A DNA stretch of 64,000 nucleotides from Shimia sp. R9_2. Lineage in GTDB: Bacteria > Pseudomonadota > Alphaproteobacteria > Rhodobacterales > Rhodobacteraceae. The position numbers were made by a program, and so were the translations under genes. This document shows positions 34,600 through 43,133 of the stretch, piece by piece. The stretch's first letter is position 1. Every line of letters starts with the position of its first letter. The notes under the pieces were generated by a model. The model was not told where the DNA came from. It did not search any database and saw only the letters and a list, made by a program, of their open reading frames with translations. Location: assembly GCF_017743735.1 (NCBI RefSeq), contig NZ_JAGHRO010000007.1, positions 1-64,000 of the forward strand, in the 5' to 3' direction.

Positions 34600-35438
34600 T
34601 GCGCCGCTTCACCAAAGATAACGCGGACCCCGCGGCAATTGTTGAAGAGCTTCTGCATGGCGGGGGAGCAGTCGGGATCTCTGGCCTGTTCTCGCCAGAA
34701 GACATCGCAGAGGCACGTGCCATCGTTATGGCGCACTCAGAGCAAGAGGCGCCAAAGGTCACACATTTTCAAGGTGCTGCCGAAGACGATGGCAAGATCA
34801 ACTTGCAGCGGCGGGTTTGGAATCTTCTGGCCAAAGGAGAGGTTTTCTCCCGCATGGCCGCGCACCCAACCCTGATGACCATCCTACGCCAATTCCTCGG
34901 CTCTGAATTCATTATGGGGTCCATCGCGGCCAACCGTATCCTGCCCGGCGGGCCGGGTCAGGAGCCGCATGTGGACTACCCCTACTGGGATTTTCACAAA
35001 CCTGAGACCCACCCTATTGGTCTGAACGGCTCTTTTCCTATGAACGCGCAGGTCTCTGTGTTGCTGGATCCCTTCACTGAAGAAAGCGGCGCAACCGCCT
35101 ATATGCCCGGCTCCCAAAAAGAGCTGCGCTACCCAACGCCTGAAGACAGGTTTTACGACACCTGCGCCCGTATGACCGGAGAGCCAGGGGATGTAGCGCT
35201 GTTTTACGGTGTCACCTGGCACTGCGCCATGCCCAACAACGCAGATCACGACCGCAGCGCAATCCTGATCCAATATCTGCCCAAATGGGTGAAACCGATG
35301 GAGGACATGCCCGCAGCTTTGTCGCAGTCGTTCATCGACGCCGCGAGCCCGGACATGCGCCAACTTTTGGGCCTCAACTACCCCTACCCCGAAGTGCTGG
35401 ACGCGGCCAAAGCAGGCAATACCGAGGGTCGCACATGA
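34599..35438 (+). CDS. PhyH-family Fe(II)/2-oxoglutarate-type dioxygenase within the iol operon
   Basis: 279 residues with the phytanoyl-CoA dioxygenase fold. The metal triad is readable: H124 and D126 in PHVDYPYWDF and H208 in TWHCAMPNN; 2-oxoglutarate-binding Arg is likely in the region DRSAILIQYLPKW. Start ATG overlaps the iolD stop (TGATG) and its own stop overlaps iolC (ATGA), so it is co-translated with inositol enzymes. No such step exists in the standard pathway. A role on a methylated or otherwise substituted inositol is possible but not shown. Confidence 0.85.
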   Translation: MRRFTKDNADPAAIVEELLHGGGAVGISGLFSPEDIAEARAIVMAHSEQEAPKVTHFQGAAEDDGKINLQRRVWNLLAKGEVFSRMAAHPTLMTILRQFLGSEFIMGSIAANRILPGGPGQEPHVDYPYWDFHKPETHPIGLNGSFPMNAQVSVLLDPFTEESGATAYMPGSQKELRYPTPEDRFYDTCARMTGEPGDVALFYGVTWHCAMPNNADHDRSAILIQYLPKWVKPMEDMPAALSQSFIDAASPDMRQLLGLNYPYPEVLDAAKAGNTEGRT

Positions 35439-36412
35439 ACTTGATCGACGCCATCACCTCCCGCAAATTTGTGGTCTTTGGCCGCGCGGGGATGGATATG
35501 TTTGCCGACCCCGTGGGCACAAAATCGGAACTGGCAGAGACCTTTCGCGCCGACCTTGGCGGCTCCTCCGCCAATATTTGCGCCGGCCTCGTAAAACTTG
35601 GGTGCGAGGCCGCCTTGGTGACCTCCATCTCTGATGATGCTGTGGGTCGCTTTGCTCAAAATCGATTAGAGCACTACGGCGTCAACACCCAGTATTTACG
35701 GACAGTCGGAGGCGAGCATCGCCTCTCCCTTGCCGTGTATGAAAGCTGCATCGACGACTTTCAAAATGTCATCTACCGCAACGGCGCTGTCGACTTTCAA
35801 GTCACCAATGAAGACGTAGACCGCGTGGATTACAATGCCTTTGGCGCGTTGATCACCGCAGGAACCGTCTTTGCCTCCGAGCCGTCCCGCAGCTCCACCT
35901 TCCGTGCCTTTGAGAACGCACGCGCCGCTGGCCTGCCCATGATCTTTGACATCGACTACCGCCCCTATTCTTGGCCCTCACCGGAGGTCGCGGCCGAGGT
36001 GCTTTCGCGCGCTGGTGACGCCAGCGACTTGATCGTCGGCAATGACGAAGAGTTCGGCTTTATGGCAGGTAGCATCGAAAAAGGGTTGGACAAAGCCCGA
36101 GAGCTCGCCGCCTCCGGCAAAATGGTGATCTACAAAATGGGCCAAGAAGGCGCGATCACCCTCGCAGATGGCGAAGAAATCCGCACCGGCATCTACCCGG
36201 TCACAGCGGTCAAACCAAACGGTGCGGGCGACAGCTTCATGGCAGGCCTGCTGGCAGGTATCGCTGACGGTCTATCCCTGCGAGACGCCGTCCTGCAAGG
36301 CTCTGCCTGCGCGTCCATCGTTGTTTCTCAGCCGGGCTGCGCCCCGGCAATGCCCACACCAGCCGAGCTTGAGGCGTTTCTCGCCGCGCACGCCGGCCCC
36401 ACGCATCCCTGA
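35435..36412 (+). CDS. iolC: 5-dehydro-2-deoxygluconokinase IolC (PfkB family)
   Basis: 325 residues from ATG 35435 (MNLIDAITSRKFVVFGRAGMDMFADP); an earlier reading lies inside the dioxygenase gene. PfkB segments: LGGSSANICAGLVKLG, VTSISDDAVGRFAQNRLEHYG, MIFDIDYRPYSWPSPE and the catalytic VKPNGAGDSFMAGLLAGI. It phosphorylates 5-dehydro-2-deoxy-D-gluconate (DKG), giving DKGP, which the aldolase at 37278 cleaves. ATGA overlap with the dioxygenase gene. Confidence 0.92.
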   Translation: MNLIDAITSRKFVVFGRAGMDMFADPVGTKSELAETFRADLGGSSANICAGLVKLGCEAALVTSISDDAVGRFAQNRLEHYGVNTQYLRTVGGEHRLSLAVYESCIDDFQNVIYRNGAVDFQVTNEDVDRVDYNAFGALITAGTVFASEPSRSSTFRAFENARAAGLPMIFDIDYRPYSWPSPEVAAEVLSRAGDASDLIVGNDEEFGFMAGSIEKGLDKARELAASGKMVIYKMGQEGAITLADGEEIRTGIYPVTAVKPNGAGDSFMAGLLAGIADGLSLRDAVLQGSACASIVVSQPGCAPAMPTPAELEAFLAAHAGPTHP

Positions 36413-36423
36413 AGGAGAGGCCC

Positions 36424-37281
36424 ATGCATATCGCGCCTTATGACAATGAAAACAAACCCATCGTGGACGCAGAACACGATCTGGTGCCGCTGAACTATTT
36501 CAACATCGTCAAACTCAAAAAAGGTGAGAGCTTTGAATATGCCGTGCCGGGCTATGAAACCTGCATCGTTCCGGCCACCGGTACCGTGCATGTGGACGTC
36601 GAAGGCGCCGTCTATGAAAACCTCGGCAACCGTACGGTTGATGTCTGGGATGGCGAACCGGAAGGCGTTTACGTTCCAACCGGCGCCAAAGTGCGCATCA
36701 CTTGTGTAACGGACACCACCGAAACTTTCATCGCCGGGGCAAAATACGACAAGGTTCTAGAACCTTTTGACGTGCGCGTGCCAGAGCTGGACCTCGTGCA
36801 ATACGGCTCTGACGACACCAAAACGCATCGCAAAATCAAGCACATCCTGGGCGCGAACCACCACGACAAAGTGGGCCGCCTTCTGGTAAGTGAGCTCTAC
36901 ACAGTTGGACAAGGCGGCTGGTCCGGTTTCCCAAGCCACAAACATGACACCGACCGCAAAGGCGAAGATGGCGAGATGATCGAAACTCGCCATGACGAAA
37001 CCTACAACTTCCGCTTCAAGCCCAACTATGGCTCTGGCGTGCAAATGCTTCAGCGTGAAGACAACAAGCCGGGCGATGCCTATCACATCATGGATGGTTC
37101 CACGATCCTGCTGGACAAAGGCTATCACCCCTGTGCGGTTCTGCCGGGCTATGAGATGTATTACTTCACCATCCTTGGTGGCCTGTCCCAGCGCAGCCTG
37201 AAGCAATACTTCCAGCCGACACACGCGGAACAGCTGCACACCATCCCCGGCATCATGGACATGGTGGCCAAGTTCAAATGA
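36424..37281 (+). CDS. iolB: 5-deoxy-glucuronate isomerase IolB
   Basis: 285 residues, the family length. Cupin segments LNYFNIVKLKKGESFEYAVPGYETCIV, GRLLVSELYTVGQGGWSGFPSHKHDTDRKG (metal His pair), HDETYNFRFKPNYGSGVQMLQRED and YHIMDGSTILLDKGYHPCAVLPGYEMYYFTILGG are diagnostic of IolB. It converts 5-deoxy-glucuronate to DKG for IolC. AAGGAGAG precedes the ATG, and the stop overlaps the aldolase start. Confidence 0.94.
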   Translation: MHIAPYDNENKPIVDAEHDLVPLNYFNIVKLKKGESFEYAVPGYETCIVPATGTVHVDVEGAVYENLGNRTVDVWDGEPEGVYVPTGAKVRITCVTDTTETFIAGAKYDKVLEPFDVRVPELDLVQYGSDDTKTHRKIKHILGANHHDKVGRLLVSELYTVGQGGWSGFPSHKHDTDRKGEDGEMIETRHDETYNFRFKPNYGSGVQMLQREDNKPGDAYHIMDGSTILLDKGYHPCAVLPGYEMYYFTILGGLSQRSLKQYFQPTHAEQLHTIPGIMDMVAKFK

Positions 37282-38108
37282 GCCTCGTTACACTCTCTGA
37301 AGTGCTTCAACCGGCGTTGAAGCAGGGCCATGCTGTGGCTGGTCTCGTGACACTTGGTTGGGAAGACATGCGCGCCTATGTGGCAGCTGCCGAGGCAGAA
37401 AACGTCCCTGTGATTTTGCAAGCGGGCCCGTCCTGTCGCGAGCACACACCTTTGCCGGTCTTAGGCAAAATGTTCACCCACCTTGCAGAGCGCGCCTCCG
37501 TGCCTGTGGTCGCGCATCTAGATCATGGCTACACGACCGAAGAATGCCGGATTGCCATCGACAGCGGATTTTCCTCTGTGATGTTTGATGGCTCACGCAA
37601 ACCACTGGCGGAAAACATCGCTGAAACGGCCGCAATTGTGGAAATGGCCCATGCGGCGGGTGTCTCCTGCGAAGGCGAAATCGGCTTTGTTGGCTATTCA
37701 GGCGGTGAAAACTCCGACGGCACCGATCCCGAAGAGGCCGCTCAGTTTGCCCGTGAAACCGGCGTGGACGCCATGGCCATCTCGGTTGGCAATGTGCACC
37801 TGCAACAGGACAAAGAGGGCGGCCTCGATGAGCCGCGCATCCGCGCCATCGAAGCCCTAACGGAGATCCCCTTGGTCATTCACGGAGGCTCCGGCGTGCC
37901 TGTCGCCCAGCGCACATCGCTGGCGCGGGGCTCCAAGATCTGCAAGTTCAACATCGGCACAGAACTCCGTATGGCCTTTGGCAACGCGATGCGCGAGGCT
38001 GTGAATGCTGATCCGGCACGCTTTGACCGCGTTCAAATCCTCAAGGACACCCATGACCCGCTTGTCACGGCCACTCGGACTGTGCTGCGGGCATTCAAAG
38101 GGGCTTAA
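37278..38108 (+). CDS. Class II ketose-bisphosphate aldolase family, probable DKGP aldolase (IolJ role)
   Basis: 276 residues with the class II FBA/KbaY fold: VPVVAHLDHGYTTEECRIAIDSGFSSVMFDGS (zinc-binding His and Asp), VSCEGEIGFVGYSGGE, MAISVGNVHLQ, VIHGGSGVPVAQRTSLARGSKICKFNIGTELRMAF. In an iol operon this enzyme should split 6-phospho-5-keto-2-deoxygluconate into malonate semialdehyde and dihydroxyacetone phosphate. The IolJ role is inferred from context; tagatose- or fructose-bisphosphate aldolases share the fold. ATGA overlap with iolB. Confidence 0.85.
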   Translation: MSLVTLSEVLQPALKQGHAVAGLVTLGWEDMRAYVAAAEAENVPVILQAGPSCREHTPLPVLGKMFTHLAERASVPVVAHLDHGYTTEECRIAIDSGFSSVMFDGSRKPLAENIAETAAIVEMAHAAGVSCEGEIGFVGYSGGENSDGTDPEEAAQFARETGVDAMAISVGNVHLQQDKEGGLDEPRIRAIEALTEIPLVIHGGSGVPVAQRTSLARGSKICKFNIGTELRMAFGNAMREAVNADPARFDRVQILKDTHDPLVTATRTVLRAFKGA

Positions 38109-38109
38109 C

Positions 38110-39096
38110 ATGCTCAAAATCGGACTTCTGGGGTGCGGCCGCATCGGCCAGGTACACGCCCGCTCCGTTTCTCAACTCGACGGCGTCGCCGTCACCGCGG
38201 TGGCGGACGCCTTTGACGCACCTGCCGCCGATCTGGCCTCCAAAGCCAATGCCAAGGTGTTGCCGTCTGAGGATCTGATCCAAAGTGCAGATGTGGATGC
38301 TGTTGTGATCGGCACCCCCACCGACACCCACTACGATCTGATCCATGCGGCGTGTGACGCTGGCAAAGCGATTTTCTGCGAAAAACCGGTCGACATGTCT
38401 GCCGATCGTATCCGCGAATGCATGACCGCGGTGGAAACATCAGGCGTTGCTTTCATGACCGCCTTCAACCGCCGGTTTGATCCCAACTTCGCGCAGGTTC
38501 AGGCGCGGATTTCGGCTGGCGAAATCGGTGGCGTCGAGCTGGTAACCATCCAGTCACGCGACCCCTCCCCACCCCCGGTGTCTTACATCAAAACCTCGGG
38601 CGGCCTGTTCCGCGACATGATGATCCACGACCTCGACATGGCTCGCTTCCTGCTTGGCGAAGAGCCATTCAGCGTGTTCGCAGTAGGCTCTTCTCTGGTG
38701 GAACCGGAAATCGGCGCAGCTGGTGATGTGGACACGGCGGCTGTCACGCTTACCACCGCAAGCGGTAAGATCTGTCAGATATCCAACTCCCGCCGCGCGA
38801 CCTATGGCTATGATCAGCGCATCGAAGTGCATGGCGCAAAAGGTATGTTGCGGGCGGAAAACATGCTGGAAACCACCGTGGAAGTGGCAACAGAAAGCGG
38901 CTTCCGCCGCGCTCCTGCCCAGCACTTCTTCCTGGAGCGCTACGAAGCTGCCTACCGCGCTGAGATGGCCCATTTTGTGAAAGCCGTTTCAGAGGGAACC
39001 GCACCCTCTCCCAACATCACGGACGGGCTCCGCGCTCAGGTTCTTGCAGACGCCGCTGCGCAGTCTCTGGAGAGTGGCGCACCGGTCGCGGTCTAA
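38110..39096 (+). CDS. iolG: Inositol 2-dehydrogenase IolG-like (Gfo/Idh/MocA)
   Basis: 328 residues from ATG 38110 (MLKIGLLGCGRIGQVHARSV), one base after the aldolase stop. Family motifs: GLLGCGRIGQVHA (NAD), AIFCEKPVDMS (catalytic Lys), TAFNRRFDPNF and GGLFRDMMIHDLDMARFLLGEEP (Asp/His pair), all close to IolG. It oxidises myo-inositol to 2-keto-myo-inositol, the first step of the pathway. It is the last gene of the rightward operon and is followed by a strong terminator. Confidence 0.9.
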   Translation: MLKIGLLGCGRIGQVHARSVSQLDGVAVTAVADAFDAPAADLASKANAKVLPSEDLIQSADVDAVVIGTPTDTHYDLIHAACDAGKAIFCEKPVDMSADRIRECMTAVETSGVAFMTAFNRRFDPNFAQVQARISAGEIGGVELVTIQSRDPSPPPVSYIKTSGGLFRDMMIHDLDMARFLLGEEPFSVFAVGSSLVEPEIGAAGDVDTAAVTLTTASGKICQISNSRRATYGYDQRIEVHGAKGMLRAENMLETTVEVATESGFRRAPAQHFFLERYEAAYRAEMAHFVKAVSEGTAPSPNITDGLRAQVLADAAAQSLESGAPVAV

Positions 39097-39126
39097 TCAC
39101 GCTCCTTCGGGGTCTCCCAAAATTTC

Positions 39127-39154
39127 AAACGCCCGGCAGCATCGCCGGGCGTTT
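39127..39154. terminator. Bidirectional rho-independent terminator
   Basis: AAACGCCCGGC (39127-39137), loop AGCATC, GCCGGGCGTTT (39144-39154): 11-bp perfect stem with T runs on both sides. It ends the iol operon and lies only 6 bp after a putative small leftward gene. Confidence 0.9.
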
Positions 39155-39159
39155 CTGCG

Positions 39160-39327
39160 TCACTTGCCAAAAAGCTTTGGACGCTCAGAAACACATTTTC
39201 GCAAGCACGTCTCACGCTCTCGCCAATGATCCGGCAAAACAGGCGCATCCTCTTTTGCAGCGTCCTGCCCACTCCAAGATTGTTCCCGTGTCGCCACACG
39301 CAGCGTATTTGAAAGAATTCCCAACAT
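39160..39327 (-). CDS. Hypothetical small protein
   Basis: 55 residues (MLGILSNTLRVATREQSWSG..., C-terminus RPKLFGK), mostly hydrophilic with two Cys and no recognised domain. Its support is local: an AGGAG ribosome site 8 bp before the ATG, divergent position to the LysR gene, and a perfect terminator 6 bp after the stop. Not identified with any family. The rest of the 328-bp gap (39097-39424) holds the terminator and presumably the divergent promoters. Confidence 0.45.
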   Translation of the reverse strand: MLGILSNTLRVATREQSWSGQDAAKEDAPVLPDHWRERETCLRKCVSERPKLFGK

Positions 39328-39424
39328 ATCATGCACTCCTAGAGTTCTCCTGCATCCGATATTGCTGGACATTCGCAATTCATGCGATTCAATATGATTT
39401 CCATATTGTAAGCTGGAATTACAC

Positions 39425-40300
39425 ATGGACTGGTCCACGCTCCCCTCTCTCTCCGCCCTACGCGCATTTGAAGCCGCCGCGCGCCATCAAAGCTTCAGCG
39501 CCGCAGCACGCGAACTCAACGTCACCCATGCGGCCATTGCCCAACACGTGCGCCAATTGGAGGCTGAGCTTTCAGAACCGCTGCTCTACAGGTCAGGTCG
39601 CGGGGTGGCCACTACAGAGGCTGGCCAACAACTGGCCCGCCAGCTCAGCGAGGGATTTTCCATCATTTCGGAGGGCGTAGACGCCCTGCGCCAACAAACC
39701 AACGCGCGCCCACTTGCCGTCAGCCTCACCCCGTCTTTCGCGATCAACTGGCTGATGCCGCGCATGGGCGGCTTCTGGCAGGCGCACCCCGAGGTCACCG
39801 TCAGCCTAACCCCCAACTCTGCGCTGATTGACCTCCGCCGCGACGGGTTTGACATGGCGATACGCTTTGGTGATGGCCAATGGCCAGGACTGGAGAGCAC
39901 GCTGCTTACACGAGGCGAATTCTGGGTCGTCGCATCACCGACACTACTCTCAGGCCAAACACCCCAAACCATGCGGGGTGTCAGCCATCTTCCATGGCTG
40001 ATGGAAAACCACATGCTGGAGCTGCGCCGCGTCATCGAAGATGCGGATCTCGACCTCTCGACAATCGACCTTACCGTTCTGGAAACCAACGAACTTGTCA
40101 TCTCCGCCTCCCTGGCGGGTCTTGGCGTTTCAGTACACCCCAGATCACTGGTCGAGCGCGACGTCGCCGCAGGCACGCTCACGCATATTTGCTCCTTGAT
40201 GCGCGAGGAGCTGGGCTATCACATCGTCACCCTTCCCGGCCGCGACAGCCCAAACCTACGCATTTTTCGCAATTGGCTGATGAAGGCCGCGAAAAGCTGA
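39425..40300 (+). CDS. LysR-type regulator, GcvA-like
   Basis: 291 residues. The HTH segment SALRAFEAAARHQSFSAAARELNVTHAAIAQHVRQLEAELSEPLLYR is the GcvA/AmpR-like subgroup; the effector domain contains LTPSFAINWLMPRMGGFWQAHPEV and DMAIRFGDGQWPGL. No target operon is obvious; the divergent small gene at 39160 and the downstream gene are candidates. Upstream DNA (39328-39424) is AT-rich and presumably carries its promoter. Confidence 0.88.
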   Translation: MDWSTLPSLSALRAFEAAARHQSFSAAARELNVTHAAIAQHVRQLEAELSEPLLYRSGRGVATTEAGQQLARQLSEGFSIISEGVDALRQQTNARPLAVSLTPSFAINWLMPRMGGFWQAHPEVTVSLTPNSALIDLRRDGFDMAIRFGDGQWPGLESTLLTRGEFWVVASPTLLSGQTPQTMRGVSHLPWLMENHMLELRRVIEDADLDLSTIDLTVLETNELVISASLAGLGVSVHPRSLVERDVAAGTLTHICSLMREELGYHIVTLPGRDSPNLRIFRNWLMKAAKS

Positions 40301-40352
40301 CCATCCGCAAATTGTTCTTTCTTTGTTCCGGTCAGCACGCTAGCGTCCTGCC

Positions 40353-41534
40353 ATGGTTCTACGCATCTCAAACCGCGACGCCCGCCGTATCTGGCTCTCC
40401 TTGCAGGGGTTGGCTGAAACGCCGACAGGCCCCGCTGCTCCGCGCGCCACGATCCGCAAGCTTGGCTTTGTGCAGCTCGACAGCATTCAGGTTTTGTCCC
40501 GCGCACATCACCACATCTTGTGGTCGCGCAACCAGAACTACCGGGAGCCAATGCTTAACACGCTTCTCGCCGAGGATCGCGCCGTGTTTGAACATTTCAC
40601 CCATGACGCCTCTGTTTTGCCGATTGAAACATATCCGTACTGGCGCGCGCAATTTGCCCGGCGAAAGGCAAAGATGGATGCAAAAGGCTGGTATGCTGAT
40701 GCGCTGACCAGCTGTGCCGATCTTGGCATCAAAGACCGCATCACAGCCGAAGGCGCGCTTTCCACCGAGGCATTTGACACCAAAATCGAAGGCCCAAAGG
40801 AGATGTGGTCCCGCCCACCACACAAACGCGCTCTCGACTACATGTGGTATGCAGGAGAACTCGCCACCTGCTATCGGCAGAGTTTCAAAAAGTTCTACAA
40901 CCTACCTGAACGGGTCATTCCCGAAGCCTTTCGCACCCACGACATCCCGCGCACAGACCAAATTGACTGGCTTTGCCGCGAGGCCGTTGCGCGATTGGGC
41001 TTTGCCACTTCTGGCGACATCAAGCGCTTTTGGGAAGCCGTTGATACGCCCGATGTCCGCGCCTGGGTCGAAGCATCTGATCTGATCCCCATAGAAATCC
41101 AGACGGCCAACCGTGATTGGATCCCCATGCTCGCCACGCCGAATATAGAGGCACAACTGGATAGCGCACCAGCCCCCACCAGCCGCCTGCGCCTCCTTAA
41201 CCCGTTTGATCCGGTCATCAGGGACCGCGACAGGCTCTCTCGCCTCTTTGGCTTTGACTACCGCATCGAAATCTTCGTTCCCGCCGCCAAACGCATCTGG
41301 GGCTACTATGTCTATCCCCTATTGGAAGGCGACCGCTTCGTGGGCCGGATCGAATGCAAGGCTGACCGAAAGAAAGGCGTGTTGACTGTGACGCAGCTTT
41401 GGGCAGAACCCGGCGTGCGCTGGACGGAAGCGAGAGCGCGCAAATTGGACGCAGAGCTCGCGCGCATGGGTCGGTTTATAGGAACATCAGACATTCAATG
41501 GATGTGCCAAAGGCCCAACGCCCAAACCTCCTAA
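40353..41534 (+). CDS. Winged-helix DNA glycosylase-like protein (YcaQ/AlkX family)
   Basis: 393 residues of the HTH_42 (YcaQ) family. The QxD catalytic motif is Gln41-Leu-Asp43 in FVQLDSIQVLSRAHHHILWSRN, which matches the family consensus; further conserved runs are FEHFTHDASVLPIETYPYW and LRLLNPFDPVIRDRDRLSRLFGFDY. Characterised members unhook interstrand DNA crosslinks or remove alkylated bases. It is a single gene after the LysR gene. Confidence 0.88.
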   Translation: MVLRISNRDARRIWLSLQGLAETPTGPAAPRATIRKLGFVQLDSIQVLSRAHHHILWSRNQNYREPMLNTLLAEDRAVFEHFTHDASVLPIETYPYWRAQFARRKAKMDAKGWYADALTSCADLGIKDRITAEGALSTEAFDTKIEGPKEMWSRPPHKRALDYMWYAGELATCYRQSFKKFYNLPERVIPEAFRTHDIPRTDQIDWLCREAVARLGFATSGDIKRFWEAVDTPDVRAWVEASDLIPIEIQTANRDWIPMLATPNIEAQLDSAPAPTSRLRLLNPFDPVIRDRDRLSRLFGFDYRIEIFVPAAKRIWGYYVYPLLEGDRFVGRIECKADRKKGVLTVTQLWAEPGVRWTEARARKLDAELARMGRFIGTSDIQWMCQRPNAQTS

Positions 41535-41905
41535 AGCACCCCATGCCAGCGCAAGAACACGATCAGGCAAGCCGCAAAAAGGATCAGGTTGAAGCTCACA
41601 GAACCCAGCACATCCAAAATGCGATCAATGCGCCGTTCACGCACGTCCACCGCTTTCAAATGCGCTTCAATCTCAGCAAAGGCCCGTTTCACCGCCGCGC
41701 CATCAACCTGCATCATAAGCTTGGGGTGCTGACCCCGCTTATGAGCCTCCGCGATTACACCGGCTTGTCGATGCAGGCGTGCCGGTGCGCGGCGGCCAAT
41801 TTTGCGCATGGCGCGCTCAAGTGATTTGGCCCGAACGCCATATTTTTCGCGCGCCAGCTCCAAGAGACGGGCCACTTTTGCTTCGATTTCATCACCTGTC
41901 ATCAT
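41531..41905 (-). CDS. Hypothetical protein with C-terminal membrane helix
   Basis: 124 residues. The N-terminal 95 are helical and basic/acidic (MMTGDEIEAKVARLLELAREKYG...AAVKRAFAEIEAHLKAVDVRERRIDRI), followed by one hydrophobic segment (VSFNLILFAACLIVFLRW) near the C-terminus, suggesting a tail-anchored or one-pass membrane protein. Convergent with the YcaQ-like gene, with 4 bp of overlap at the stops. No family recognised. Confidence 0.65.
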   Translation of the reverse strand: MMTGDEIEAKVARLLELAREKYGVRAKSLERAMRKIGRRAPARLHRQAGVIAEAHKRGQHPKLMMQVDGAAVKRAFAEIEAHLKAVDVRERRIDRILDVLGSVSFNLILFAACLIVFLRWHGVL

Positions 41906-42077
41906 CGGCTTAGCCTAAATCGCAATTCCCGAAGGGGAAACCGATTTTCAGCGTGGATCCGACAAGCGCGTGAGATCGCGACGCCTTGGCAACAGCGCTC
42001 TCAACAAACAATATCCAAGCTTTGCACCACCACACTCAGCGCTGGCACCCGCGACCAAGCCGCGCTATCACGCGGTT

Positions 42078-42836
42078 ATGTTGAATTTGATCACCCATGG
42101 CACCGCCACCGACGAACCTGATTTGCTGATCGTACACGGCCTCTTCGGCTCAGGCCGCAATTGGGGCGCGGTCGCCAAACGGCTTTCTGCCACACGTCGT
42201 GTGGTCTGCGTCGATCAGCGCAACCATGGGCAAAGCCCATGGCACGACAGCCATTCTTACGAAGACATGGCCGCGGATCTGGCTGAGGTGATCAAAGCCC
42301 AAGGCGCACCAATGGATGTGCTCGGCCATTCTATGGGCGGCAAAGCGGCCATGGTGCTTGCCCTGAGCCAGCCCACGCTCGTGAACCGGTTGATCGTGGC
42401 CGACATCGCACCTGTGGCTTATGCCCATGATCAGAACCAGAACATTGCAGCCATGCGCGCTGTAGATCTTTCTGTGGTCACAAAACGCGCGGACGCGATC
42501 GCACAGCTGGCCGAGCACCTTGAAGACACAACGCTGCAGACCTTTTTTACCCAGTCGCTGGACGTAAAGGAACAGCGGTGGCGCTTAAATCTCGATGTTC
42601 TGGACAGTGAAATGCCAAAAATCCTCAGCTTTCCAGACATCCCCGGCGCCTTTGAGGGCCCCACTCTTTTTTTGAGCGGCGCAGACTCCGACTATGTCGC
42701 AACCGAGTATCGCCCAACCATCCGGGAGAAATTCCCCAAAGCCCGCTTCGCAAAAATTCGCGATGCGGGCCATTGGTTGCACGCGGAAAAACCCCGCGAG
42801 TTTATTGCTTCAGTGCAAGCTTGGCTGGATCTTTGA
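42078..42836 (+). CDS. Alpha/beta hydrolase (YbfF/ABHD11-like esterase)
   Basis: 252 residues from ATG 42078 (MLNLITHGTATDEPDLLIVHGLFG), which gives the usual family start. Oxyanion segment HGLFGSGRNWG, strand VVCVDQRNHGQSPW, nucleophile elbow GHSMGGKAAM (Ser85) and C-terminal GHWLHAEKP (catalytic His) are visible, as in the YbfF-type esterase group. Substrate unknown. The 172-bp gap upstream (41906-42077) shows nothing specific. Confidence 0.88.
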   Translation: MLNLITHGTATDEPDLLIVHGLFGSGRNWGAVAKRLSATRRVVCVDQRNHGQSPWHDSHSYEDMAADLAEVIKAQGAPMDVLGHSMGGKAAMVLALSQPTLVNRLIVADIAPVAYAHDQNQNIAAMRAVDLSVVTKRADAIAQLAEHLEDTTLQTFFTQSLDVKEQRWRLNLDVLDSEMPKILSFPDIPGAFEGPTLFLSGADSDYVATEYRPTIREKFPKARFAKIRDAGHWLHAEKPREFIASVQAWLDL

Positions 42837-42859
42837 CCCGCGACACGCTTGCCCTTACC

Positions 42860-43042
42860 TCAGCGGGCGTAAAGCGCCTGCGCAACTTTCCAGCTCACCG
42901 GGAAAGCCACGAGAAAGCCGATCAGCGCGGCGCCAAAGAGGCCTAGGCCGGTGTTCATGCCAGCAACCAGCGCGGCAATAACGGCTACGCCTGCACAGGT
43001 CGAGCCAATGAAAATGTGCAAAATAGTGGCCAATCTCAGCAT
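42860..43042 (-). CDS. Small two-helix membrane protein
   Basis: 60 residues from ATG 43042 (MLRLATILHIFIGSTCAGVAVIAALVAG), with AAGGAGC just upstream. Two hydrophobic segments (LHIFIGSTCAGVAVIAALVAG and GLFGAALIGFLVAFPVSW) cover most of it. Similar small proteins occur in Rhodobacterales and are sometimes labelled CTP synthetase, which does not fit their size. Function unknown. Confidence 0.7.
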   Translation of the reverse strand: MLRLATILHIFIGSTCAGVAVIAALVAGMNTGLGLFGAALIGFLVAFPVSWKVAQALYAR

Positions 43043-43133
43043 CGGGAAAGCTCCTTCTCTTGTTCCCCGATGACCTATCACAGGCAGCCCTCAAATCCTT
43101 GATTTGGATCAGCTTTGAGCCGCTATTAACAGT

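Noticed and set aside
42860..43042. CTP synthetase label
   Set aside because: A 60-residue two-helix membrane protein cannot be CTP synthetase, which is over 500 residues; the label is probably a propagated error.
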